Counted from the stretch's first letter, positions 18,389 through 27,459 are shown. The stretch: 64,000 nucleotides of DNA from an uncultured bacterium (GCA_902761145.1 CACWJA010000002.1:253499-317498); one strand, 5' to 3'. Translations and numbers: made by a program. The notes: generated by a model from the sequence alone, not told the origin.

Positions 18389-19885
18389 CTATTTTACCAG
18401 GCAGCGGACCGAGAACCCGACCCTACGATTGCCGTCACTGGCGGAATCCACGTACGACGAATTGATGTACAGATTCCTGGCGCTACTGCTATTACCGAGG
18501 GAAGTAGAGGACCAGCAGCGGCCGTCGCTGCCTCCATCGCCGAACGAACCATAGTTGTAGAGGCCCGCGAGCAGAAAGTTCGGAACAGTACCAGGCCCAG
18601 CCTGCGTATAAAATCCATCGTCACTTTCCGAAGTAGACGTAGTACTATCTAGACCATACTTATGCGCTAATACATAGAAATCTGACTCAGTCTGCCAATT
18701 AGCAGCAGAAGTTGTTCTAGAAGTCGGCAATTTCCACCCTTTCGGACAAATACTGTATGGTGCATCTGTATTTTCCGTACTAATACCCCTACCGGATCCT
18801 AGTGTAGCTGCATCCCACGAATAATACGAATAACAACCCGGGCTGGAACAATTGCTAGTGTTTTTGCCAGTATTATAAACAAATGAATAGTTATTAGAGT
18901 TAAAACCTGCCTTAACAGAAGCTGGTAGTTTTATAGTATTATTCTCCTTAGTTAAGTTATTGCTAGTAGAGAAACTGCTAATATAACTACTATCTACATC
19001 CGTAGAATCCGCCGAGAGTGCAGTACCACCGGCCAAGTTTAGGTTCTTCGTCATCCAGATTTTGCCATCTTTTAGCTTGGCTATAGTATAATCTTGGTTA
19101 TCACGCTGGTCTTTCAAAGTATATGTGACTTCGGTAGGCGTAGCGTCTATCATTGCTTGCTTGTCCGTGTCTGATAAACTAGCGAAATCTTGTAGATATG
19201 TGAGATCGTCTATCTTAGGTACATATGGTTTCCCCACCGCATAGAAGGTAATGACATTGTTATAAGTACCACTGGCTTGGGTGGAGGCTGAGCGAGCAGC
19301 TATCTTGAAGTCTATAGTACTAGGAGTAGCTGGGTCGCTTATATCTAGTAGTGGCTTCGTTTCTGTATGCGATAAACCTGAGTAGGTACTCCAGCTAGTA
19401 CCACCATCTGTGGAAGTACTGTAGCCCCAGGTATTGTCTGCGGTGAGATTGGCTAGACTAGCAGATGTAGATATACTACTAAATTTGTTAGCTGTAGGTA
19501 CTTCTGTAGTAGTATTATCATGTACTAAGTCTGATGTATTGTAGTATGGTGCTGCAGGGTCTACACTGCCTACTCCAGCTGATAATACATAGCCATATGG
19601 AGTATTAGATGCTACTGTGACTGTAACTGCATTACTATCACTAGTAGTACCTGGCACTAGATTGTCTATAGTGAGAGAATCTGTAGATAAGCCTATGGAT
19701 AATGTAGGAGCAAAGGTGAAGGAGATATCGTTACTGGTACTATAGGATAATGCATTTGCATTATTAGTATTTACTATATTAGTAGCGTTATATATTCCTA
19801 CTCCAAAAACAGTAGCAATACCTAATGTAGTTATTACGCTTGGTATTAGATAGTTTTTGTTGATAGATTCGTTACGAATCTTCAT
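18389..19885 (-). CDS. FISUMP-domain surface protein 1
   Basis: 498 residues from ATG 19885, preceded by AAAGGAGCAT. A signal anchor (VITTLGIATVFGVGIYN) with possible ANA-L cleavage comes first. Next is a beta-rich region with NTWGYSTST and FKIAARSAS...GTYNNVITFY, the module also seen in the proteins at 11635 and 25315. The C-terminal FISUMP (Fibrobacter succinogenes major paralogous) domain has GKIWMTKNLNL, CYSYYSWDAA, ICPKGWKLP and a terminal VGFSVRCLVK. There is no C-terminal anchor. The role is likely adhesion or host contact (inference). A family-1 repeat lies 147 bp downstream. Confidence 0.8.
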   Translation of the reverse strand: MKIRNESINKNYLIPSVITTLGIATVFGVGIYNATNIVNTNNANALSYSTSNDISFTFAPTLSIGLSTDSLTIDNLVPGTTSDSNAVTVTVASNTPYGYVLSAGVGSVDPAAPYYNTSDLVHDNTTTEVPTANKFSSISTSASLANLTADNTWGYSTSTDGGTSWSTYSGLSHTETKPLLDISDPATPSTIDFKIAARSASTQASGTYNNVITFYAVGKPYVPKIDDLTYLQDFASLSDTDKQAMIDATPTEVTYTLKDQRDNQDYTIAKLKDGKIWMTKNLNLAGGTALSADSTDVDSSYISSFSTSNNLTKENNTIKLPASVKAGFNSNNYSFVYNTGKNTSNCSSPGCYSYYSWDAATLGSGRGISTENTDAPYSICPKGWKLPTSRTTSAANWQTESDFYVLAHKYGLDSTTSTSESDDGFYTQAGPGTVPNFLLAGLYNYGSFGDGGSDGRCWSSTSLGNSSSARNLYINSSYVDSASDGNRRVGFSVRCLVK

Positions 19886-19947
19886 GTATGCTCCTTTTAT
19901 TATATTATTGAGTGATACTACATTATTCATTTACTAATCCCTCTCAT

Positions 19948-20005
19948 GGTGCCATTTTTGTTTGTAAAATTAAAACCAGATGAAAATAATGGCAAAAATG
20001 GCACC
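19948..20005 (-). promoter_or_regulatory. Stem-loop in the leader of FISUMP gene 1
   Basis: A perfect 13-bp inverted repeat GGTGCCATTTTTG (19948-19960) and CAAAAATGGCACC (19993-20005) lies between promoter and start codon, with a 32-nt AT-rich loop. It may affect mRNA stability or translation. Confidence 0.6.
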
Positions 20006-20039
20006 GAGTGAGGTGCTACCTATATAATACATTTGTAAT

Positions 20040-20068
20040 GTTGTACCCTCCCCCGAGGGAAGAGTCAA
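20040..20068 (-). promoter_or_regulatory. Promoter with internal dyad, FISUMP gene 1
   Basis: On the minus strand TTGACT (20063-20068), a 17-nt spacer, and TACAAC (20040-20045). The spacer holds CCCT..CGGGG..AGGG, matching in position the dyad TCCA..CGGGG..TGGA in the promoter at 27460-27487. This fits a shared operator between -35 and -10. Confidence 0.6.
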
Positions 20069-20197
20069 GGGTTGAAATATTACGGTATCATGGTGTAATA
20101 TGTGCATATTAGGAGATGATAATGTTTATGTCTACACTTTTTTTCATAATTGTAAAAAATATGCTACAATAATACAAGAAAATGCTGGGAATCGTAG

Positions 20198-20226
20198 TTG
20201 ACATTGCTTTGATACTATGATATAAT
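20198..20226 (+). promoter_or_regulatory. Consensus promoter of the sigma-region-4/HARE gene
   Basis: TTGACA (20198-20203), 17-nt spacer, TATAAT (20221-20226) with TG one base before the -10. It is one of the two best promoters in the window. Confidence 0.85.
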
Positions 20227-20272
20227 AGGCAAAATTGACAATATTAACAGTAGTGAGACAAGGGAGAATTAA

Positions 20273-21301
20273 ATGAATAAAAATGCGGAAATCCTTAAAA
20301 AAGCAATCTCGAGCAGTCTTGATATTATCGAGCAAGACCGTGAGAGGGAGATTATTTCTCGACGCTTTGGATTAACCGGACACAAAGAAACATTAGAGCA
20401 AATCGGCGAAACACTTTCTATCACTAGAGAGCGCGTGCGCCAGCTAGAAAAGGCCATTCTTATTCGTCTCCAAATTTCCGCAGAGGAAGACGAAATCCCA
20501 GAGCTCGCCGCAGCTGACAAAATATTAGTTCGCTATCTTATCGAGTCAGGTCGGATCGCTAAAATTTCTGACCTCGCTGACAAAGTCTATGGACGAAAAG
20601 CTACTGCATCCGAAAAGGCAGGCATTTATTTTATTGCGACATTTTCAAATAACCTTACCGTAGTAGAAGAGAACGATCGTTACTATGCCGCGATAGGTAT
20701 TGCAGAATACGGCAATAGCGCAGCTATCAGAGAGAGAGTAGACGAAATAGTTAGCGTACTCAAGGCCAACAAAAAACCTATGTCACTTGAAGAACTTGAC
20801 AGCAAGTTGGATTATGCTCATCCAGACTATATTGTAGCCATGGCGTCAATATCCAAGCAAATAGCTACGTTAAACGGCGTGTGGGGGCTAGCCAAGTGGC
20901 CAGCAGTGAATCCTCGCAATATTCGTGACAAGATTTTCGTAATACTGGAGAATAAGAAAGAACCAATGCATTTTAGCGATATCGCCAAAGAGATATCCGA
21001 GTCTAATTTCAAACGCAAAAATGTTACCGTACAGGCCATACACAACGAACTCATCAAGGACGACAGATTTGTGCTGATAGGTCGCGGTATCTATGCGCTT
21101 AGTTCGTGGGGGTACAAAAAGGGAACTATCTCAGATATAATCAAATCTATCTTAGCAAAATCAGACAAGCCACTCTCGCGTGAGGAAATCGTAAAACAAG
21201 TGCTAAAAGTACGCAAAGTTAAGGAGACTACTATACTGCTAAATTTACAGAATAAAGCCTTATTCAAGAAGATAGACAAAAATTCGTATACTTTAGCGTA
21301 A
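20273..21301 (+). CDS. Sigma-70 region 4-like protein fused to HARE-HTH domains
   Basis: 342 residues. Residues about 20-70 (EREIISRRFGLTGHKETLEQ, SITRERVRQLEKAI) are a textbook sigma region 4 that binds -35 elements, yet sigma region 2 is absent. The rest holds repeated winged-helix units of the HARE-HTH/RpoE-delta type: KKPMSLEELDSKL, then KEPMHFSDIAKEI...GRGIYALSSWG, then DKPLSREEIVKQVLK. It is therefore unlikely to be a complete sigma factor. It more likely modulates RNA polymerase or binds promoter DNA (inference). GGGAGAAT precedes the ATG. Confidence 0.75.
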   Translation: MNKNAEILKKAISSSLDIIEQDREREIISRRFGLTGHKETLEQIGETLSITRERVRQLEKAILIRLQISAEEDEIPELAAADKILVRYLIESGRIAKISDLADKVYGRKATASEKAGIYFIATFSNNLTVVEENDRYYAAIGIAEYGNSAAIRERVDEIVSVLKANKKPMSLEELDSKLDYAHPDYIVAMASISKQIATLNGVWGLAKWPAVNPRNIRDKIFVILENKKEPMHFSDIAKEISESNFKRKNVTVQAIHNELIKDDRFVLIGRGIYALSSWGYKKGTISDIIKSILAKSDKPLSREEIVKQVLKVRKVKETTILLNLQNKALFKKIDKNSYTLA

Positions 21302-21318
21302 TATGTTAGAATATTTAT

Positions 21319-24300
21319 ATGGAACAAGTCATACATTTTATTTTAATGCCGATCTTTTGGATTCCCGTGGTGGTGATATTGGCATTTTTAACTTATCGCA
21401 ATTATAAAAAACTCAATCAGCTAAAAGTCCTAAATGTAGATTCAGTGCTTTTGATGCTAGAGATACCTCGTACCAACGACAAGAAAGAGCTGGCAGCAGA
21501 ACAACTATTTGCATCCCTGCATGGGATCTTGCGCGACAAAGGGGAATTAAAAAACAGTGGCGGTGTGCAAGAGCATTTATCATTCGAGATAGTATCTACG
21601 GCAGGGCAAATACGTTTCTACGTGTGGGTACCAAAGGTACTACAAAGCTTCGTAGAAGGGCAGATATATTCTCAGTATCCTACGGTACAAATTTACAAGA
21701 TGAACGAGGATTATGTAGATGACCGTACTAAATATCCAGTAAATTACTCTGCGGAGCTAGGCTTAGTAGAGAATGAGGCTTTGCCTATAAAAACTTTCGA
21801 TAACTTCGAGGTGGATCCACTAGCTGGTATTACTGGTACACTAGCCAAGCTCGATCCGGACCACTCTGAAGAAATGTGGATCCAAATATTGGCTCGGCCG
21901 ATACCAGATGACTGGCACAAAAATACTACGGATAAGTGGGTAAAACGAGTGAAGTCTGGTAAGAAGCTCTTCCTAGGTGACTTTGGTATAGACTGGACTT
22001 GGATATCGGAGGTGGCATTAGCCCTATTTAGACCGCCGGCAGGAGGGACTGGATCCGAGACAACGATCGAGCTGTCCGAACGAGATAAGAATCGCATCGC
22101 CAAGGCCGAGGAGAAGGCTACCAAGCTAGGATACGAAGTAAAAATTCGCCTAGCGTATCTAGGTCAGGATCAGGTCGACGCCAAACTCAATATGCAGGCA
22201 TTGGTCGGCACCTTTAAGCAATATAATTCTACAAATCTAAACGGTTTCAAGCAAATAGGCGGGAGCTTTAATCCATCTGATCTCGATGCCTATAAAATGC
22301 GACAATTCTCTAGTCGTGGATTCATCTTAAACATATCTGAGTTGGCTAGCGTATATCATTTGCCACATACGTCAGTGGAAACCCCTAATATAGTATGGGC
22401 TTCATCCAAGACCGCCGAGCCACCAGCTAAGCTACCCGTGCTTACTGGCGACCCAGTGCACGATGAGCAGATATCGGCTTTTGGGCTGACAAACTTCCGT
22501 GGTATTAATCACCAGTTTGGTTTGCTAAGACGAGATCGCTCACGTCATATGTATATAATAGGGCAAACTGGGGCAGGTAAAAGCGGTATGCTAGAGCTCT
22601 TGGCGCTATCCGATGTATTTTATAATCAGGGATATTGTATTATTGACCCACATGGGGATTTTGCCATAGATAATCTTCGTTTCGTGCCAGAGTCCCGCAT
22701 CAAAGACGTGGTGTATTTTAACCCTGCTGACACTGCGTTCCCGGTGGCGTTTAACCCGCTTGAAGTATCAGACCCCAGTCGCAAGCCCAATATCTGTTCG
22801 GAAGTAATAGGCGTACTAAAGCGTATGTTCGGTGACTCATGGGGGCCTAGGCTAGAGCATATTCTGCGCTACACTTTACTAGCCTTATTAGATCGTCCGG
22901 AGACTACCCTACTAGATATCTCTAGGCTTCTGACTGACAAAGATTTCCGCAAAGAGACTCTGGAGTATTGTAAAGATGTAACAGTACTGCAATTTTGGAA
23001 ACACGAGTTTGGACAATGGAACGACAAGCAGGTGAACGAATCCATTGCGCCAGTACTCAATAAGGTAGGGGCATTTACTGCTAACCCTATTATTCGCAAT
23101 ATTATCGGCCAGCCAAAGTCTTCATTCGATATACGCAAAATTATGGATGAAGGTAAGATATTGGTAGTAAACCTATCCAAAGGCTTAATCGGTGAAGACA
23201 ATGCTGGCATTTTGGGGTCTTTCCTGGTGACTAAAGTACAGCTGGCTGCTATGTCTAGATCTGACATACCACTAATAGAAGATAGGCGACCGTTTTATCT
23301 ATATGTAGACGAGTTCCAGAACTTTGCTACAGATTCTTTCTCAGTGATATTATCCGAGGCTCGCAAATATGGCCTAAATCTTACTGTGGCTAACCAATAC
23401 GTAGCTCAGATGACGGATACCGTGCGTGATGCGGTATTTGGCAACGTAGGTACCACTATTTCCTTCCGTGTATCTGCAGACGATGCGCCTATATTAGTAA
23501 AGCAATTTGAGCCTACCTTTGAAGAGTCCGATATTATACAACTAAATAATCGTAATTTTGTAATATCTATGATCATAAATGGTGAGAAGGTACCAGCATT
23601 CTCTGCTACTACCCTCTCGATCCCAGACACGCCTAAGGACAATTTCGACGCCATAGTAGCTCATTCGCGAGAATATTATGCTAGACCACGTCTAGAAGTA
23701 GAGGCTGAGATCCGTGAGACCATAGAACAATCAGAAAAATACAAGAAAGAGCTGTCTGATTCTGGCCGACAGGAGGAGCCAAAAATGGTGATAAATACCA
23801 ATAGTAAGCCTGTATTTAGGCCTGTATCTACGCCGAGTAATTCTGCATCGCAACGCCCTGCTAGGCCTTTTACTAAATCCGTTGCTAATGCCGAACAAAA
23901 ACCGAACTTAAGGTATCAACCTACTCCTCAGGCAGATTTCCGCCGTCAGAATATCAGCCCCAACGCTGCCGAAGGCAAAGAGCGGATGGGATTAAAAGAC
24001 TTAGCTAAATTAATAGCGGAAGACAAGGAAAACACCGAGACGACAGGAAAGGAAATTACGAAGGAGCCAGTGCGCATTGAAAAAGAACAGCCAAAGAAGG
24101 GAAAAACGCAGAAAAATCGTAACCGTAAGAAGGGAAATAAGAAGTCCGAAAAAGACCCTCAGAAGAAGACCAGAGGTGACAAGATTTTGACCGCCACCGG
24201 TAATGCAAAATCCACCCCAGTGAAACCAGAGGTAGAGTACCAAGAGAAATCAGTGGTAGAGATACGTCCATCTCATAATTCTCTACCCCTGTCTACCCCT

Positions 24301-24369
24301 GTTAAAAACACTGATAATTATGCTTCAAAAGATAATTCGGTGGACGGAATATTATCTATCAAACATTAA
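21319..24369 (+). CDS. VirD4/TraD-like type IV secretion ATPase
   Basis: 1016 residues. An N-terminal membrane helix (MPIFWIPVVVILAFLTY) is followed by a roughly 380-residue alpha/beta domain. The RecA-like motor has Walker A GQTGAGKS near 414-421, IIDPHGDF, and Walker B YLYVDEFQNFA near 660. It ends with the TraM-recognition/coupling-type segment KYGLNLTVANQYVAQM. The last 180 residues are disordered and strongly basic (KKGKTQKNRNRKKGNKK). The family couples DNA or protein substrates to a type IV secretion or pilus channel. No other T4SS gene is adjacent. TAGAAT lies 6 nt before the ATG, so it is probably leaderless. Confidence 0.8.
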   Translation: MEQVIHFILMPIFWIPVVVILAFLTYRNYKKLNQLKVLNVDSVLLMLEIPRTNDKKELAAEQLFASLHGILRDKGELKNSGGVQEHLSFEIVSTAGQIRFYVWVPKVLQSFVEGQIYSQYPTVQIYKMNEDYVDDRTKYPVNYSAELGLVENEALPIKTFDNFEVDPLAGITGTLAKLDPDHSEEMWIQILARPIPDDWHKNTTDKWVKRVKSGKKLFLGDFGIDWTWISEVALALFRPPAGGTGSETTIELSERDKNRIAKAEEKATKLGYEVKIRLAYLGQDQVDAKLNMQALVGTFKQYNSTNLNGFKQIGGSFNPSDLDAYKMRQFSSRGFILNISELASVYHLPHTSVETPNIVWASSKTAEPPAKLPVLTGDPVHDEQISAFGLTNFRGINHQFGLLRRDRSRHMYIIGQTGAGKSGMLELLALSDVFYNQGYCIIDPHGDFAIDNLRFVPESRIKDVVYFNPADTAFPVAFNPLEVSDPSRKPNICSEVIGVLKRMFGDSWGPRLEHILRYTLLALLDRPETTLLDISRLLTDKDFRKETLEYCKDVTVLQFWKHEFGQWNDKQVNESIAPVLNKVGAFTANPIIRNIIGQPKSSFDIRKIMDEGKILVVNLSKGLIGEDNAGILGSFLVTKVQLAAMSRSDIPLIEDRRPFYLYVDEFQNFATDSFSVILSEARKYGLNLTVANQYVAQMTDTVRDAVFGNVGTTISFRVSADDAPILVKQFEPTFEESDIIQLNNRNFVISMIINGEKVPAFSATTLSIPDTPKDNFDAIVAHSREYYARPRLEVEAEIRETIEQSEKYKKELSDSGRQEEPKMVINTNSKPVFRPVSTPSNSASQRPARPFTKSVANAEQKPNLRYQPTPQADFRRQNISPNAAEGKERMGLKDLAKLIAEDKENTETTGKEITKEPVRIEKEQPKKGKTQKNRNRKKGNKKSEKDPQKKTRGDKILTATGNAKSTPVKPEVEYQEKSVVEIRPSHNSLPLSTPVKNTDNYASKDNSVDGILSIKH

Positions 24370-24418
24370 TTATTTAGATTTTCAGCCGAAGAGAAACTGA
24401 TAAAAGGAATAAGCCCTG

Positions 24419-24457
24419 AATCCGAGCTAGAAGCACAAGTCTTAGCTCGGATTTATT
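24419..24457 (+). terminator. Terminator of the VirD4-like gene
   Basis: 11-bp stem AATCCGAGCTA (24419-24429) with TAGCTCGGATT (24443-24453), followed by TATT. The T tract is weak. Confidence 0.65.
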
Positions 24458-24730
24458 AATATATATGAAAAATCGATGAATTTTGATGGAATGCTTGATT
24501 GACTTTTCTGTATAGTTTTAATGTCGCACAATACAGATTTTACGACATTGAGGTTTGGGATTTGAGACGGTTAAGTTATCGTCTATTATAGATAGTTTTC
24601 CGCTGGCGAGCGGGAATTATGACAGGAATCGATTCCTAAGCATAGGCGGGATCTTTCATTTAGCTTCTTTTGTAGCTACAAGTATTAACCCTAGCTATGG
24701 ATTCAATATATCGAGGGTGAGTCTTGAGGT
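24458..24730. other. Gene-free stretch 3' of the VirD4-like gene
   Basis: No convincing coding frame. A 12-bp palindrome GGAATCGATTCC occurs near 24625 and a lone TTGACT near 24511. Nothing else is recognisable. Together with 24908-25208 it makes the longest gene-free part of the window. Confidence 0.5.
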
Positions 24731-24907
24731 CTTCCAAACTATAATTTTTATTCGCTCTACGCTGCACGCGGGGATAAATTTTTATAGATTTTTTAACGTA
24801 AAATTTGCGGTCTCACGCCGGATGGGGGTCTCGCTCGTCAAATTTTCCTAAAATCTATAAAAATTTTCTCCGGTTTGCTTTATGCTCATAAAAATTAGGT
24901 TTGGAAG
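24731..24907. repeat. Family-1 foldback repeat, copy 2
   Basis: 177 bp, nearly identical to 18061-18241, in the same orientation and also downstream of a FISUMP gene. Ends are CTTCCAAACT and AGGTTTGGAAG. The outermost pair is C-G here and T-A in copy 1, a compensatory difference. Confidence 0.9.
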
Positions 24908-25097
24908 CCCCTTCAATGCAGCTTCGATTTAGGATTTGGCGGATTTTGGTGAATTTTACGGATTTTTGGCTAAATTTGGCCAAATTTGCAGATTTTTATC
25001 AATTTGATAATTCCCTTTGCTTGTTTCCCTTTTTTATAGTTTTCCCTGTTATTTTTACTATTGCTGTGAGAATCGACATATGTAAGGCCTAAATTCC

Positions 25098-25163
25098 CCG
25101 AACATATACCGAACAAGAATAGGAAATTATAGAATCGCCCACTTCCCGAACAAATACCGAACA
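25098..25163. repeat. CCGAACA tandem-site array
   Basis: CCGAACATATACCGAACA (25098-25115) recurs as CCGAACAAATACCGAACA (25146-25163). Within each unit CCGAACA repeats at 11-bp spacing, about one helical turn. It could be a regulator-binding array. Surrounding bases 24908-25208 hold no gene. Confidence 0.6.
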
Positions 25164-25208
25164 TTTCCCTATTAATTGCTGGTAAAGTCAGGCTCACTCC
25201 GAGGGTGG

Positions 25209-25237
25209 AAAATAAGCGGCGGGGAGCCGCTTATTTT
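25209..25237 (-). terminator. Terminator downstream of FISUMP gene 2
   Basis: 12-bp stem AAAATAAGCGGC with GCCGCTTATTTT and a 5-nt loop, about 80 nt beyond the stop on the minus strand. It is symmetric and could act both ways. Confidence 0.75.
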
Positions 25238-25314
25238 ATGATTTATTTACTGCACTTTTTTTTAAAAAGTGTCCTTCCTCATGTATCGTATATTTTCGGC
25301 TGTATTCCTATAAA

Positions 25315-27210
25315 CTATCGAGCAACACATCGCAATAAGTAGCCAGTGGACTTACTGCCATCACCCTGGGGGTAGAGACCGTTGACCGTATCAAAATAGA
25401 AGTAATACGCAGTGCTACTACTTTTAGCCACGCTGGACCAGTAGGCCCCGCGACCGCCAATTTGGTAATGACTACCAGTCCAACTACCGCTGTAGACAAA
25501 ATAGGTGGGACTATTCTGGACATTACCACTAGTGCCAGCAGTAAGGTTTTGTGTATTTACTAGGTTTTGATAAGATTTATCGCCGCTATAGGCAGGCATT
25601 CTCCATCCGGCTGGACAAATGGATTGGTTCATATCGCCACTATTCTTGCCACTAGAACTGTTCATAGCTATAGCAGCAGTCCAATTATAGAAGTTGCCAA
25701 TGTGGTAGTGGGTACCGCCGGAAGTAGTAGACGATTCAGTAACCGTACTACTATCAATGGTGTCATTAGCAGTAGTTATATTGCCATCCCAGTAAAGATT
25801 ACCTGGGTCATAAGATTCTGGAGCGACTTTAGTCCCAATCCAGCTAGAGATAGTACTGGTAGATGCACTAGGCGTCCAGGTAGTACCTATGCTAGAATTA
25901 GCGAGGTCTGTATCTGCACTGGTGTAGGTCCTGCCAGCTTCTATATCTAGGTCTAGGTTTTGAGTCATCCAGATATTGTTGTCTGCTAGTCTTGCTACAT
26001 AGTATTCTTTGCTGTCACGACTATCTACTGCGGTGATTTCATCACCTATTTGTAAAGTGCTACCCCATGTAGCTACGTCTTGCATGTAGAGTACATCTTC
26101 TTCCCACTGTGCATAGAGAGTCACGTTTGCAGATTCCCCTGCTATAGCGGCATACTCGGTTTCTTCTGCGTAGGCTTCACCTGTTCCTTCTGCATCCGTA
26201 TTCCAATTAGTGAAATGATAACCATCTTTGGTATATGTATTTTGTGGGAGGGTGATAGTAGTGCCTGCTGGGATGATGATGCTATCCATGTCTTCTCCTC
26301 CATCATTACCATTACCGTTGAAGGATAGAGTGGTGATGTAGTTTGGTGTTGCTTCGTAGTTTGTTACGCTCCCTTCATAGGTACCTTTGGGAGTATCTGG
26401 AGTGATGTAGAAGCCATAGTAGATAGTGGTAGTATCATTTGCTTCTGTTTCTGAATAGTCGTCTATAGTCTTTAGTATAGTAGGGTTAGATTGGTCTGTA
26501 GATAGATTGGTGTATACTTCACTGTTTTCTCCCTCTGGTTTCTCTAGTGATAGGCCCCAAGTATTGTCTGTGAGAGAAGTATATTCTGATAAGTCTTCTT
26601 CGTTTATGGCTACCATAGGGATTTTGTTGGATTCATCCGTGGTAGATACTATGTCTGTGCTGTCTGTGTAGGCAGTAATGGTGTAGCCTGCTTCGGTTGC
26701 TTCTTCTACAGTAAGCTCTACTGGCAGATATGCAAAGACTGGTATATCTCCTACTTCTATAGTTAGCTCTTCACTATCTACATCTAGAGTGAGGGAGGAG
26801 GATTCGTTTCCTTCTGTTGCGTTGGTATTGCTTTTACCACTTTTTGCTAATAGTATGGCTAGTGTACCTACTGAGGCTAGGAGAGCTAGAGCAAATAGGC
26901 TAGCAGTGATACGTTTTTTGGAGGTGAATACTGTTTTTGTTTTACATTGGTTTATTATATGGACTAGTTTGGTGACTTTACCTTGCTTTATATGTTTCTT
27001 ATATAGTATTGCTACTATTATTGATGATAATAGTAAGAATAGTACTGAACCTATGATAGTAGCTTCTGTACCGCCTATACCATGAGTGAATAGACCTGTG
27101 TCTGGAGTAGAGATGTCTGTAGTGGTAGTGGTACTAGTAATATCTTCTACTGGTGTAGAACTACCTGGTTCTACTATGTTTATTTTGATATTAGTGGTGG
27201 TAGTAGCCAT
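25315..27210 (-). CDS. FISUMP/InlB-repeat surface protein 2 with N-terminal sorting-like segment
   Basis: 631 residues; AGGAGG precedes the ATG. There is no signal peptide: the first 40 residues are Thr-rich. Then TPDTGLF, a hydrophobic helix (IIGSVLFLLLSSIIVAILY) and KKH, the exact layout of a C-terminal sortase signal, but placed at the N-terminus. A short loop and a second helix (ITASLFALALLASVGTLAILL, about 103-124) follow. Outside lie a beta domain with LTDNTWGLSL and a Listeria-Bacteroides (InlB B) repeat (KDGYHFTNWNTDAEGTGEAY). The C-terminus is a FISUMP domain (NNIWMTQNLDLD, ICPAGWRMP, GYLLRCVAR). The role is probably adhesion or host contact (inference). Confidence 0.8.
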   Translation of the reverse strand: MATTTTNIKINIVEPGSSTPVEDITSTTTTTDISTPDTGLFTHGIGGTEATIIGSVLFLLLSSIIVAILYKKHIKQGKVTKLVHIINQCKTKTVFTSKKRITASLFALALLASVGTLAILLAKSGKSNTNATEGNESSSLTLDVDSEELTIEVGDIPVFAYLPVELTVEEATEAGYTITAYTDSTDIVSTTDESNKIPMVAINEEDLSEYTSLTDNTWGLSLEKPEGENSEVYTNLSTDQSNPTILKTIDDYSETEANDTTTIYYGFYITPDTPKGTYEGSVTNYEATPNYITTLSFNGNGNDGGEDMDSIIIPAGTTITLPQNTYTKDGYHFTNWNTDAEGTGEAYAEETEYAAIAGESANVTLYAQWEEDVLYMQDVATWGSTLQIGDEITAVDSRDSKEYYVARLADNNIWMTQNLDLDIEAGRTYTSADTDLANSSIGTTWTPSASTSTISSWIGTKVAPESYDPGNLYWDGNITTANDTIDSSTVTESSTTSGGTHYHIGNFYNWTAAIAMNSSSGKNSGDMNQSICPAGWRMPAYSGDKSYQNLVNTQNLTAGTSGNVQNSPTYFVYSGSWTGSHYQIGGRGAYWSSVAKSSSTAYYFYFDTVNGLYPQGDGSKSTGYLLRCVAR

Positions 27211-27283
27211 ATTGTATTGCCTCCTAGTTATATGGTTAGATTTATTAAATGTATAAATGATATATAGATGGATATTGTTGTTC

Positions 27284-27422
27284 TATTTATAATTCGTTAC
27301 ATCGAGGAACATTAAGCACAAACTTGGCTTTAGCAAGTTTGTGCGCCGAAGGGGCGAAGTGATGTGATATAATCTCCGATTATTACATCACGTAGCTTCC
27401 GAGATGTAATGAATTATAAATA
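27284..27422 (+). repeat. Family-2 structured element, copy A
   Basis: 139 nt. The closing stem is 20 bp (27284-27303 with 27403-27422, one G-T). Inside is GAGGAACATTAAG, then hairpin CACAAACTTG/CAAGTTTGTG, then CGCCGAAGGGGCGAAG. Hairpin GTGATGT/ACATCAC around TATAATCTCCGATTA follows, then GCTTCCGA. The junction segments match copies B and C while the helices differ. It lies in the leader of FISUMP gene 2. Confidence 0.85.
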
Positions 27423-27459
27423 TCACTTATATATGGTCTCTATATATACTTATGCTTAT

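Noticed and set aside
24555..25092. Plus-strand frames of 63 and 98 codons around foldback copy 2
   Set aside because: They run through a repeat whose other copy is not open in an equivalent way, and they lack start signals.
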